Assembly: GCA_016931075.1 (NCBI GenBank)
Contig: JAFGFF010000440.1
Coordinates: 1 to 64,000 of the forward strand
Length of the DNA stretch: 64,000 bases
Reading direction: 5' to 3'
Source of the DNA: Pirellulales bacterium
GTDB taxonomy: Bacteria > Planctomycetota > Planctomycetia > Pirellulales > Thermoguttaceae
The notes under the pieces are model-generated. The model was not told the origin of the DNA. It did not search any database and saw only the letters and a program-made list of their open reading frames with translations. Of the stretch, positions 1 through 8,360 are shown piece after piece; within the stretch, counting starts at the first letter, position 1; each line of letters opens with the position of its first letter. A program made the position numbers and the translations under genes.

Positions 1-2
1 AG

Positions 3-1850
3 ACCGCGTTGAGCCGGATGCTCGGCCCGGCGGTCATTTCCGACGTGGCCCTGATCGGAACCGACATGTTCCAGCGCGAAGGGGCGGCGATGGGCCTGCT
101 CTTCGAAGCTCGAAATACGTTCCTGCTCAACCGGGACCTGACCGCCCAACGGGCCGAGCGGCTCAAGGCCAAGGACGGCGTGAAGGAAGAAACGCTGACG
201 CTAGCGGGTAAAAAGGTTTCCTACATCTGGACACCCGACGGAACGGTCCGCTCCTACTATGCCGTGGACGGCGACTATGTCTTCGTGACCACGTCGAAGA
301 CGCTGATGCGGCGGTTCCTCGAGACGGGCCAGGGCCAGGCGTCGTTGGGCGCGTCGGCCGAGTTCCGCCACGCCCGATCGGTCATGCCGATCTCGCGCGA
401 GGACACCGTCTTCGTCTATCTCTCCGACGCGTTTTTCCGCAACATGGCCGGGCCGCACTACTGGATCGAGATGGTCCGGCGGCTCCAGGCGGCGGCCGAC
501 ATCCAGCTCGTCGAATTGACCTCGTTGGCCTCGGCGGCCGAAGGCAAACCGGGCGAGACGATCCCCGAGCTGGTCGCCGGCCGGTTCCTGCCAGAAAATT
601 TCGGGCCCCGCTCGGACGGCAGCCGGGCTGTCTTCCGCGACGGCGAGGTTTACGACAGTCTCCGCGGCCGGCGCGGCAGCTTCGTGCCGATCCCCGACGT
701 GCCCGTCGAGCGAATCACCCCGAGCGAGGCCGAGGCCTACCGCCAGTTCGTCGATTTCTATCACGAAAAATGGGGCCGGCTCGATCCGATGATCATCGGC
801 CTGCGGCGCGAGGCCCTGCCGGAGAAGCAGGAACGGGTGGTCGTCGACGTCCAGGCCAACCCGTTCGCCCGACAGCACGTCGAGCGGCTCTCGCAGTGGA
901 TCGGTCCGGCCGACCAGCGGCAACTGGCCCCGATTTCGGGTGACTTGATGGTCTTGGATCTCCAACTCGTCAACCAGCGGCTGTTCGGGGCCGTGCGCGA
1001 CTTCGGACTGCCGTTCGACGTGTCGGGCGGACAGTTCACGCCCACCGGCGGACTGCGGAATATCCTGGTCGGCTACGTCGGCACCACCGGCCAACTTGGT
1101 TTCCTGAGTCTGTTGGATCGTCGCATCCCCGGCCCGCCCACGGCCCCGGGCTACGCCGGCAACCCAAACCCGGATGGAATGTGGCGCTACCGGAGCGAGA
1201 ACTTCACCGTTTTTTCGCTCCAGCCGGAAGTCTTGCGCGAGGTCTGCCCACAACTGCGCTTTGAACCGGCCAAACGACCTGCTCAGATTCGCCTGCGTGT
1301 CGGCGACGTGGCCCAAGCCCGGCTGACGCCCGCGTTGAACATGTGGGGCTATCTCCGCACGCGGCAGACCTCGCTGGGAAACCTCCGATTGATGCACGCG
1401 GTGAACCAGCAGTTGCACGTCCCGGGCCCCGACTGCCGGACCGCCGCCGAGTTGCTTTTGGATGCGAAGCTCGTCTGCCCGTTGGGTGGTCAATATGAAT
1501 ACCGCGAGCAGCCCGACGGATTGGGACGCTGGACGTCCACGGCGTTGGAAGGAACCGGACACGCGGGCCGCTTGACCCCGCAACTGCCCGAGGGCTACGC
1601 GGCCCCGCCGTTGAATTGGTTCCGGGGCCTGGAGCTGGACGCCACGATGACCGAGAAGAACCTCTCGGCCCACGCGGAGATCGTCATGCAACTGCCCGAC
1701 CGACCGCTGCATTCCCCGGAGCCTGCTGCCTCCTCGCCGGAAGGGGCGAACTCACCTCCATCCAGTCCCGACAACCCGGCCCCACCCGCCGGCGACCCGG
1801 CAAAAGGGCCCGACTGGCTCGAACAACTCTTGCCGTCCCCGGGCAAGTGA
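3..1850 (+). CDS. Conserved hypothetical protein, 5' end outside the window
   Basis: The frame is open to the left edge of the window, so the true N-terminus is missing; about 615 residues are visible. I do not recognise a named family. The protein is probably soluble or exported: no membrane helix is visible in this part, and the last 45 residues are a low-complexity Pro/Ser/Ala tail (SPEPAASSPEGANSPPSSP). Text such as YYAVDGDYVFVTTSKTLMRRFLE and VLRNILVGYVGT-like stretches suggests alternating alpha/beta modules. High GC and third-position bias fit the neighbouring high-GC genes. It could be one of the large planctomycete proteins of unknown function. A long antisense reading frame across it is a shadow. 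Function unknown; coding status is near certain. Confidence 0.8.
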   Translation, partial: TALSRMLGPAVISDVALIGTDMFQREGAAMGLLFEARNTFLLNRDLTAQRAERLKAKDGVKEETLTLAGKKVSYIWTPDGTVRSYYAVDGDYVFVTTSKTLMRRFLETGQGQASLGASAEFRHARSVMPISREDTVFVYLSDAFFRNMAGPHYWIEMVRRLQAAADIQLVELTSLASAAEGKPGETIPELVAGRFLPENFGPRSDGSRAVFRDGEVYDSLRGRRGSFVPIPDVPVERITPSEAEAYRQFVDFYHEKWGRLDPMIIGLRREALPEKQERVVVDVQANPFARQHVERLSQWIGPADQRQLAPISGDLMVLDLQLVNQRLFGAVRDFGLPFDVSGGQFTPTGGLRNILVGYVGTTGQLGFLSLLDRRIPGPPTAPGYAGNPNPDGMWRYRSENFTVFSLQPEVLREVCPQLRFEPAKRPAQIRLRVGDVAQARLTPALNMWGYLRTRQTSLGNLRLMHAVNQQLHVPGPDCRTAAELLLDAKLVCPLGGQYEYREQPDGLGRWTSTALEGTGHAGRLTPQLPEGYAAPPLNWFRGLELDATMTEKNLSAHAEIVMQLPDRPLHSPEPAASSPEGANSPPSSPDNPAPPAGDPAKGPDWLEQLLPSPGK

Positions 1851-1946
1851 GCCAGAATCAAAGGGAATAGGCCGGTCTTTCGGGAGGCCTCGATTTCGGT
1901 GAGGTCGCCGGTCAAATCTCAGCGAAGTCCCCAAGGGTTACCACCC

Positions 1947-2339
1947 ATGGTCACGCTATCGACGAACGCGCAGAAGAAAAGCACGTCTTCCCAGGCGCTG
2001 GTGGGCGCGGCGGTGCTCTTTTTAGTTCCGGGTTTTATTCGCTGGTCGCTTTGGTTCATCCCGTGGGACACGAACGACCTCATCCTGATTAGTGGAAGTG
2101 TGTTCTTTCTCGTGCTCGCCGTCTGGGCACGTTGGTCGCCGCTGTGGCCAGCGGTGATCGGTATGGTTGCCTATGGAATCTATTTCGCAAAGCAGTATCA
2201 TGACGGCATCCCCATTTGTCCCCGGTGGCAATGGATCTTCTGGATCCTAAACGCGACGATTGCCGCCGTGCTGCTTGTCGGTCTGCTGTCCGGCGTTCGG
2301 GCAACCCGACAACTACCGACATCAACCGACGATTCCTAG
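1947..2339 (+). CDS. Small hypothetical membrane protein
   Basis: About 130 residues from the ATG at 1947. An upstream in-frame start at 1899 would add 16 polar residues and lacks a better ribosome site. Three to four hydrophobic segments are visible: ALVGAAVLFLVPGFIRW, LILISGSVFFLVLAVWA, LWPAVIGMVAYGIYF and WIFWILNATIAAVLLVGLL. It should therefore sit in the inner membrane. No catalytic motif or family is recognised. It ends 12 bases before the M28 peptidase gene on the same strand, so the two may be co-transcribed, but no functional link is evident. Confidence 0.6.
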   Translation: MVTLSTNAQKKSTSSQALVGAAVLFLVPGFIRWSLWFIPWDTNDLILISGSVFFLVLAVWARWSPLWPAVIGMVAYGIYFAKQYHDGIPICPRWQWIFWILNATIAAVLLVGLLSGVRATRQLPTSTDDS

Positions 2340-2351
2340 AAGAGAACGACC

Positions 2352-3539
2352 ATGAAACGACAACCCTTGATTGGAATCCTTCTTCGCGCGGCGCTGGGCG
2401 TATTGTTCCTGACAGGCGCGTTGGCCCACGTCCAGGCCAAGGAGACCAAGACCCCGCCGACACTCAAGACACTCCAGACGGCCGAGCAGAAGGTCGCTTT
2501 CTCCTCCAAGGCGCTGATGGCCCACGTCGAGCATCTGGCCGCGCCGGCCCTGCAGGGACGTCGGGCGGGGAGCGCTTTCGAGCGGCAGGCGGCCGAGTAC
2601 CTCGCCAAGCAGCTTGAAGCCAAGGGCGTCGGGCCGTTGCCCGGCGGAAATCGGTATCAGCGATTCTCCATCGCGCAGTGGCAGCGAGGACTCCAAAGTC
2701 TCAACGTCCTGGGCTGGATCGGGCCCGAGGGGAAGAAGAACGCCGACGACCTGCTTGTTCTGGGCGCTCACCTGGACCACCTGGGCCGGGCCGACGACGG
2801 AGGCTACTATCCCGGGGCCGACGACAACGCCTCGGGCGTGGCCGTGGTGCTGGAAGTGGCCGGGGCCCTTCAGAAGAAGGCCACATCGCTCCGCCGGCCC
2901 GTGGTCGTCGTCTTCTTCGGTTCCGAAGAGATCGGCCTGATCGGCAGCCGGCAGTTCGTCCGCTCTGGCCCGCTGGCCAATGATCGCATCGCGGCCATGG
3001 TCAACGTCGACGGCGTCGGCCGGGCGATCATGGATCGGGCTGAACTCGCGCCGATCAAAAAGTTCTTCCAGATGGACACGACCAATGGCATCCTGGTCAT
3101 CGGCACGAAGGGCAGGCCCCTGTTCACCGAGTCGGTCGAGGCGGCCTGCCGCGACGCCCGGGTCGTTCCCCTGGGCACGCAGGACGTGCCCACGATGCAG
3201 GACATCTTCGAACAGCTTTCTCGAAACCGCGCGGATCATTGCTCGTTCGAGCAGGCGGGCATCCCGTCGATCTTCTTCACCTCGGGCATCTCGGATGATT
3301 ACCACCGCCCGAGCGACACGGCCGACCGACTCCTACCCGAGACGCTTGCCCGGCGCGCCCACGCCGTCTACGCGACGATCCTTGCCCTGGCCGCCGCGCC
3401 GCGCGAGAAGCTGCCGCCCCGGACCAAACCGTCAGCCGTCGAAGAACGGCCCAAGGTTTCGCCGTCGTCCATGCATCGAAGCTACGACAGCAGCACTCGT
3501 TTCCCTTCTCACCGTGGTTTTCGACGTTCTCGGCGGTGA
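2352..3539 (+). CDS. Exported M28-family zinc metallopeptidase
   Basis: A 395-residue protein with an N-terminal signal peptide (MKRQP then a hydrophobic stretch to about residue 27, AHVQA). It is predicted to act outside the cytoplasm as a di-zinc aminopeptidase of the M28 (PepQ-/Q-type carboxypeptidase) superfamily. The five expected metal ligands can be placed: H140 in GAHLDH, bridging D157 in GADDNASG, the E192/E193 pair in FFGSEEIG (base and ligand), D220 in MVNVDGVG and H318 in DDYHRPSDT. The order and spacing match the family. The last 40 residues are basic and low-complexity, outside the catalytic domain. It lies directly after a small membrane protein gene. The substrate cannot be inferred beyond peptide N-termini. 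Confidence 0.9.
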   Translation: MKRQPLIGILLRAALGVLFLTGALAHVQAKETKTPPTLKTLQTAEQKVAFSSKALMAHVEHLAAPALQGRRAGSAFERQAAEYLAKQLEAKGVGPLPGGNRYQRFSIAQWQRGLQSLNVLGWIGPEGKKNADDLLVLGAHLDHLGRADDGGYYPGADDNASGVAVVLEVAGALQKKATSLRRPVVVVFFGSEEIGLIGSRQFVRSGPLANDRIAAMVNVDGVGRAIMDRAELAPIKKFFQMDTTNGILVIGTKGRPLFTESVEAACRDARVVPLGTQDVPTMQDIFEQLSRNRADHCSFEQAGIPSIFFTSGISDDYHRPSDTADRLLPETLARRAHAVYATILALAAAPREKLPPRTKPSAVEERPKVSPSSMHRSYDSSTRFPSHRGFRRSRR

Positions 3540-4010
3540 CAAACACGTTTCAAGAACGCTTCTGAAGCCTGCCCGAAGACACCATTGTGGTGCATTAGGT
3601 CATGCACCGTTTGTCTATAAAATGCCTCCCCCGGGGCACTCCAGAGGCTCGAAAAGCCCATACGCGGGTGGACGCAAACGACAGGACCGGCGCAAGTTGA
3701 CCCCAGTCGTCATTTTTGTGTTATCTCGGCGCGAGAAGCCCGACACGCCGGAAATGTTAAGCTACCTTTGTCGGGGCGGCCTGACACTTTTACCGCGAAA
3801 TGCTCGCGGGTCGACCGGGGCGCCCTCGAAAGTAGAGCAGGACGAACGGCACGGGCCACAACTGCCGTTGACGACGCGATTTCTTTAGATTCGCGCTCTG
3901 CCACCGCGGCCCGCGATCTGGACGCCATCTGCGTCACTCTCTAGTGAATCACTGCGCGCGGCGTACGCGCCTCGCGTGACGGGGAAGGTCTTTCTTGAAG
4001 GAGGGCTCGC
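3540..4010 (+). other. Intergenic region upstream of the hydrogenase operon
   Basis: No convincing gene is present in these 471 bases. The region is more A/T-rich than its flanks. It contains a 7-bp inverted repeat at 3589-3608 (GGTGCAT, 6-base spacer, ATGCACC) followed at 3616-3621 by a TATAAA that could be a -10 element. A strong Shine-Dalgarno sequence (AAGGAGG, about 3998-4004) precedes the ATG at 4011. The promoter of the hydrogenase-chemoreceptor operon must lie here, but I could not find a clear -24/-12 sigma-54 motif. Confidence 0.5.
3589..3608. promoter_or_regulatory. Possible operator: short inverted repeat with nearby -10-like box
   Basis: GGTGCAT and ATGCACC form perfect 7-bp arms around a 6-base spacer. 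TATAAA follows 8 bases later. It lies about 50 bases after the peptidase stop and 400 bases before the hydrogenase start. It could be an operator for the downstream operon or a weak terminator hairpin for the peptidase gene. No run of T follows, which argues against a terminator. Confidence 0.25.
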
Positions 4011-5543
4011 ATGACCCGCACCGTGTCTCTCAGTCCGGTCACTCGCATCGAGGGACATCTCTCGATCCAGACCGAAACCGAACCGCTGGATGGAAACGAC
4101 GGCGCTTGCCGGGTGAAGGAGGCCCGATGCGAAGGGGAAATGTATCGAGGTTTCGAGAAGATCCTGGTCGGACGCGATCCGATGGACGCGCAGCAGATCA
4201 CGCAGCGGATCTGCGGCGTCTGCCCGGTGTCCCACGGCATCGCCTCGGTCCGTGCCCAGGAGATGGCCTACGGCATTACGCCCAGTGAAAACGGGCGGCT
4301 GCTGCAGAACCTGATCTTCGCCGCCAACCAGATCCAGTCGCATGTGCTGCATTTTTATCATTTGGCCGCGTTGGATTTCGTGGACGTGTCGGCGATTCTC
4401 CAGTATTCGGGCAATGACCGGGGGTTGATTGCCTTGCGCGATTGGGTCAAGGCGTCGATCGCGTCGGGCGAGGTGTTCCCCGCCGCGCCGTTCTTGCCGC
4501 AATGGAAGGCCGACTACGTCAAGGACGTGGACGTCAACGTCTCGCTTCTGTCGCATTACGTCGAGGCGTTGGACATCCGCCGCACTTGTCATGAAATGGG
4601 GGCCGTGTTCGGCGCGCGGCTGCCGCATTCGACGGCCCTGGTGCCCGGCGGATGCACCCAGACGCCGACGCTCGAACGGGTCCTGGCGTATTCGTCGCGG
4701 TTGAAGAAGATCTTCACGTTCGTTCGCGACGTCTACTTGCCCGACCTGGTCGAAGTGGCCAAACAATTCCCCGCCTACTTCGAGATCGGGCGGGGCTGCG
4801 GCAATTTCCTCTCGTATGGCGTGTTCGAGATGGACGCCTCGGGCAACCGGTTCATCAAGCCGGGCGCGGTGATCGACGGCCGTTGGGAGCCGTTCGAGGT
4901 GGATCGGATCCAGGAAGAGGTTCGCCATTCCCGCTATAGTTCGCCCTCTGGTTTGCATCCCTCGAAGGGCATGACCGACGCCTCGCCGGAAAAGTCCGGC
5001 GCCTACAGTTGGATCAAGGCGCCGCGCTACGGACAGCACGTGATGGAGGTCGGCCCGCTGGCGCGCGTGATGGTCAACTACCACGATCCCAGCGGGACCT
5101 GGGTGAAGAAAGAGGTTGATGCTTTCCTCAAGACGCGAAATCTCAAGCCGGAGCAGATGCTTTCCGTCCTCGGCCGGCACGTGGCGCGGGGGCTGGAGGC
5201 GATGTGGTTCGCCAAGCAGGCCGCGAAGTGGCTGGACGAGCTCCATGTCGACGAAGCGCCGGCGCGCGACTTCACCATGCCCAAGGAAGGAACAGGCGTC
5301 GGCCTGACCGAGGCCCCGCGCGGCGCGTTGGGCCACTGGCTGACGATCCGGGACTATCGCATCGCGAACTACCAGTGCGTCGTCCCCACGACGTGGAATT
5401 GTTCGCCGCGGGACGACCGGGGCCAACCGGGAGCGGTCGAACAGGCCCTGGCCGGCGCGACCATCCAGGACCCGAAACATCCGATTGAAATCGGACGCAT
5501 CGTTCGCTCGTTCGACCCGTGCCTCGCCTGCGCGGTTCACTGA
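4011..5543 (+). CDS. [NiFe]-hydrogenase large (catalytic) subunit, naturally lacking the C-terminal peptide
   Basis: A 510-residue subunit carrying the NiFe(CN)2CO active site that splits or forms H2. The N-terminal signature L1 is R66-ICGVCPVSH with C68 and C71; the C-terminal signature L2 is DPCLACAVH with C504 and C507. The overall pattern (SPVTRIEGH near the N-terminus, about 510 residues) fits group 1-type enzymes. The reading frame stops right after the histidine (H510) of L2, codons GCG GTT CAC TGA. Most group 1 precursors carry about 15 more residues there, which an endopeptidase removes after nickel insertion; sensor hydrogenases of the HoxC/HupV type are known to lack them. The strong AAGGAGG site fixes the start. 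It precedes the small-subunit gene, the reverse of the usual order. It should be exported with the small subunit by the Tat pathway. No hyp maturation genes or protease lie nearby. Confidence 0.95.
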   Translation: MTRTVSLSPVTRIEGHLSIQTETEPLDGNDGACRVKEARCEGEMYRGFEKILVGRDPMDAQQITQRICGVCPVSHGIASVRAQEMAYGITPSENGRLLQNLIFAANQIQSHVLHFYHLAALDFVDVSAILQYSGNDRGLIALRDWVKASIASGEVFPAAPFLPQWKADYVKDVDVNVSLLSHYVEALDIRRTCHEMGAVFGARLPHSTALVPGGCTQTPTLERVLAYSSRLKKIFTFVRDVYLPDLVEVAKQFPAYFEIGRGCGNFLSYGVFEMDASGNRFIKPGAVIDGRWEPFEVDRIQEEVRHSRYSSPSGLHPSKGMTDASPEKSGAYSWIKAPRYGQHVMEVGPLARVMVNYHDPSGTWVKKEVDAFLKTRNLKPEQMLSVLGRHVARGLEAMWFAKQAAKWLDELHVDEAPARDFTMPKEGTGVGLTEAPRGALGHWLTIRDYRIANYQCVVPTTWNCSPRDDRGQPGAVEQALAGATIQDPKHPIEIGRIVRSFDPCLACAVH

Positions 5544-5550
5544 AAACGTT

Positions 5551-5586
5551 CCCCTCGCCCTCGGGGAGAGGGGTTGGGGGTGAGGG
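5551..5586. repeat. Dispersed palindromic repeat, copy 1 (GGGAGAGGG/GGGTGAGGG type)
   Basis: The sequence is CCCCTCGCCCTCGGGGAGAG followed by GGGTTGGGGGTGAGGG. A CCCCTC...GAGGGG hairpin is followed by a GGGGGTGAGGG tail. It starts 7 bases after the hydrogenase large-subunit stop and lies in the 125-base gap before the small subunit, where it could form an mRNA hairpin. Related copies occur near 16320 and 61318. Confidence 0.75.
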
Positions 5587-5668
5587 CGTCGCCCAATACG
5601 CCAAGGTTCATCCCGCATGACCGAAAAACAAAAACAAACTTCCTTCGCATACTAGGGAGCCATTCGTC

Positions 5669-6628
5669 ATGGGTACGTGGAATCGAAGAGACTTTCTCAA
5701 GGCAGGCGCGAGTCTGGCGGCCGGGATGGGCCTGGGCTCCCTGCACGGCGAGGCGTTGGCCGAGGGAATCGAGGCCATCCACGCCGGAAACGCCAAGGTC
5801 CTCTGGCTGACCGCCATGTCGTGCAGCGGGTGCTCCGTGTCGTTGCTGAACACGGAGAATCCCGGGCCGGTCGAGCTGCTGACCGAGATTATTTCACTCG
5901 TTTACCATCCCGTCCTTTCCGCCGCGCAGGGAAGCACGGTCGGCGAGGTCATCGAGAAACTCACCAAGGCAGGCGGATACTACTTCGTCATCGAAGGCGC
6001 TATTCCAGCGGGCATGAGCACCGCTTGCATGTTGGAAGGCCAGCCGCTGACCAACCATCTGCCGAAGATCATTCGCAACGCCAAGGCCGTGATCGCCGCG
6101 GGCACGTGCGCGGCGTTCGGCGGCATTCCGGCGGCCGAGGGAAACCCGACCGGCGCGGTCTGCGTTCGCGACTACATGACCCAGCAGGGTCTATCGGTCG
6201 CGGGCCGCCTGGTCAATTGCCCCGGTTGCCCCACGCATCCGCAGTCGCTCATCGGCACGGTGGCCTACGTGGTCGCCAAGGGCTATCCAGCCGTTCATCC
6301 GGAGTTACTCACGCCAGACATGTACTTCCGCCATTCGGTCCACGACGAATGCCCTCGGTTCCACTATTGGGAGAAGAGCCAATTCGCCGAGAAGTTCGGC
6401 GACGAAGGATGTCTTTTCAAGCTGGGTTGTCTGGGCCCGCTGAGCCACACGCATTGTCCACGGTCGCAGTGGAACGGCGGGGCGAACTGGTGCATCCGCG
6501 CCGGGGCGCCCTGCACGGCCTGCACGAGCGAGAATTTCGCCAAGCACCGCGACTTTCCGTTCTACCGAAAGGGCGAAGCCAATCACCCGGTCAGTTACAC
6601 CGAAGCGCAAAGGGAGGGTGTCCGATGA
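5669..6628 (+). CDS. [NiFe]-hydrogenase small (electron-transfer) subunit, Tat-exported
   Basis: A 319-residue subunit with the twin-arginine motif R6-R7-DFLKAG and an Ala-rich h-region, so the folded heterodimer should be exported to the periplasm. Fe-S ligands can be placed: proximal cluster C52, C55 (SCSGCS), C147 (AGTCAAFGG) and C187 (NCPGCPTHP); distal cluster H225, C228, C248 and C254; medial cluster C263, C275, C282 and C285. C275 (NWCIRAG) occupies the place where standard group 1 enzymes have proline, so the medial cluster is predicted to be [4Fe-4S] instead of [3Fe-4S]. There is no C-terminal hydrophobic helix, so no direct membrane anchor. The stop codon overlaps the ATG of the chemoreceptor gene (ATGA). 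No cytochrome b gene follows. The product could be a soluble periplasmic uptake enzyme or a sensor. Confidence 0.95.
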   Translation: MGTWNRRDFLKAGASLAAGMGLGSLHGEALAEGIEAIHAGNAKVLWLTAMSCSGCSVSLLNTENPGPVELLTEIISLVYHPVLSAAQGSTVGEVIEKLTKAGGYYFVIEGAIPAGMSTACMLEGQPLTNHLPKIIRNAKAVIAAGTCAAFGGIPAAEGNPTGAVCVRDYMTQQGLSVAGRLVNCPGCPTHPQSLIGTVAYVVAKGYPAVHPELLTPDMYFRHSVHDECPRFHYWEKSQFAEKFGDEGCLFKLGCLGPLSHTHCPRSQWNGGANWCIRAGAPCTACTSENFAKHRDFPFYRKGEANHPVSYTEAQREGVR

Positions 6629-8322
6629 AGCGATTCAACATTCACAGCGTGGCGACGCGGATCGGCGGCGCCATCTTGGGCGTTTTCGTGCTGGCCACGC
6701 TGGTCCTTTCCGGCCTGCAGCAGTATCTCTATCAAAAGAACGTCGACGAGGTTCTTACCCACCTGCACGAGGCGACCTTGGATCTGAAACGCCAGGACGC
6801 CCGGGACGTGCTCAGCGAAGTCGAGACGGCCACTCGTGGGTCGTTGCAGCGGGGTGAGTTCGACAAGTTCATGAACTTCGCCAAGGAGCAAGGCAAACTC
6901 AAGGAAATCCGCGAGTTCTCCTTCATCGGCAGCAATCGCAAGGTCGAGCTGTCGTCCAGTCCCGGCCGGGTCGGGGCCACGCTGGCCGACGACATCTGGA
7001 AGCAGGCCGAAAACAACCACGACGCCTTCGTGATCGAGTCCGACGAGGCCTTCTCGTTCTACCGACCGATCCACGTCGACGCCGACATGCACCGGCTCTA
7101 TCCCAAACGTCCGATCGGCCAGCTCTACGGCGTGCTCTATCTGGAGTTTTCCAAGGAGAAGATCAACCAGATGGTGGCCGACGCCGAAGGGGCCTGCGCC
7201 GCGTCGACCCACAAGTCGTTCGGCATCCTGGCCGTGTTCATGCTGATCGCCTCGGCGGGCGTGATCGCCGTGGCCTGGTTCGTCTCGCGGCGGATCACCC
7301 GGCCGATCGCCGAGGGCGTCGCCTTCGCCCAGAAGATGGCCGACGGCGACCTGACCCAGACGCTGCACATCGCCGGCAAGGACGAGATCGCGCAGCTTGC
7401 CGCGGCGCTCAACACGATGGCGTCGAGCCTTCGGGCCATGTTCGGCAACGTCCGCGACGCGGCCTTCTCGCTGTCGGGGTCTTCGACCGAGTTGACGCAG
7501 ACGTCGACGCAACTGGCCGCCAGCGCTGAGGAAACGACGGCCCAATCGACCAGCGTGGCCGCCGCCGCCGAGGAGCTTTCGGCCAACATCCACAACATGG
7601 CCAACGCCACGGGACAGATGTCGGAAAACGTCCGGACGGTCGCTGCCGCGGCCGACCAGATGGCCACGAGCATCGGCGAGGTGAACGAGAACACCAACGA
7701 GGCCGCCCGGGTTGCCGGCCAGGCCAATCAGCTTGCCACCGCCAGCAACGAGCGGATCGGAGCGCTCAGCACATCGGCCGAACAGATCGGCAAGATCGTA
7801 GGCATCATCCAGGACATCGCCGAACAGACGAACCTCCTGGCCCTGAACGCCACGATCGAAGCCGCCCGGGCCGGCGACGCGGGCAAAGGCTTCGCCGTCG
7901 TCGCCACCGAGGTCAAGGACCTGGCCAAGCAGACGGCCACCGCCACCGAGGATATCGCCCAACAGGTTGACGGCAACCGGCGCCTGATCGTCGACACCGT
8001 CTCGGGCATCCGCGAAATCAGCGAGATCATCGAGCAGATCAACCGGGTTTCCGAAACGATCGCCACGGCGGTCGGCCGGCAGCGCGAGATGACCCAACAG
8101 ATCGCCCAGAACATCGCCGACACGTCGAAGATGGCCGAGTCGGTCTCCGACGGCATCGCCCAATCGGCCTCGGCCAGCCAGGAGATCAGCCGGACCGTCA
8201 CCCACGTCGACACGGCCGCGCGCCAAACGGCCGAAGGCGCCACCCAAACCCAAACCGCCGGCCGCGCCCTGGCCGGCCTGGCCGACCAGTTGCAGTCGAT
8301 CGTCGATCGGTTCCACGTGTGA
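6625..8322 (+). CDS. Methyl-accepting chemotaxis protein translationally coupled to the hydrogenase
   Basis: 565 residues starting at the ATG that overlaps the small-subunit stop (ATGA), with AGGGAGGG 6 bases upstream. TM1 is about residues 12-30, the periplasmic domain 33-197, TM2 198-221, HAMP 222-275 (RRITRPIAEGV, KDEIAQLAAALN), followed by a long coiled-coil hairpin with the conserved tip near 399-434 (IAEQTNLLALNATIEAARAG) that binds CheW and CheA. The periplasmic domain looks like a Cache-type alpha/beta fold (FSFIGSNRKVELSSS, PIGQLYGVLYLEF) and has no CxxCH haem motif. No CheR-docking pentapeptide is present at the C-terminus. Known role of the family: controls CheA kinase activity from periplasmic signals. 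Inference: its signal is the activity or redox state of the co-expressed hydrogenase. Other che genes are not in the window. Confidence 0.95.
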   Translation: MKRFNIHSVATRIGGAILGVFVLATLVLSGLQQYLYQKNVDEVLTHLHEATLDLKRQDARDVLSEVETATRGSLQRGEFDKFMNFAKEQGKLKEIREFSFIGSNRKVELSSSPGRVGATLADDIWKQAENNHDAFVIESDEAFSFYRPIHVDADMHRLYPKRPIGQLYGVLYLEFSKEKINQMVADAEGACAASTHKSFGILAVFMLIASAGVIAVAWFVSRRITRPIAEGVAFAQKMADGDLTQTLHIAGKDEIAQLAAALNTMASSLRAMFGNVRDAAFSLSGSSTELTQTSTQLAASAEETTAQSTSVAAAAEELSANIHNMANATGQMSENVRTVAAAADQMATSIGEVNENTNEAARVAGQANQLATASNERIGALSTSAEQIGKIVGIIQDIAEQTNLLALNATIEAARAGDAGKGFAVVATEVKDLAKQTATATEDIAQQVDGNRRLIVDTVSGIREISEIIEQINRVSETIATAVGRQREMTQQIAQNIADTSKMAESVSDGIAQSASASQEISRTVTHVDTAARQTAEGATQTQTAGRALAGLADQLQSIVDRFHV

Positions 8323-8360
8323 CGCCAGGGTGAATTAGCCGGCCAGCAGGCCGCCGGAGG

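Noticed and set aside
201-1712. 503-codon antisense frame across the first gene
   Set aside because: Arg/Gly/Gln-rich translation without domains, mirror of a high-GC gene; shadow frame.
3885-5618. 577-codon antisense frame across the hydrogenase large subunit
   Set aside because: The plus strand encodes a hydrogenase with all signatures; the antisense product is basic low-complexity text.
6595-8316. 573-codon antisense frame across the chemoreceptor
   Set aside because: Repetitive Gly/Leu/Asp text caused by the codon bias of the coiled-coil gene opposite.
8323-8360. Possible terminator between the convergent chemoreceptor and kinase genes (GGCC-AGCA-GGCC)
   Set aside because: The stem is only about 4-5 bp with no T-run on either strand.
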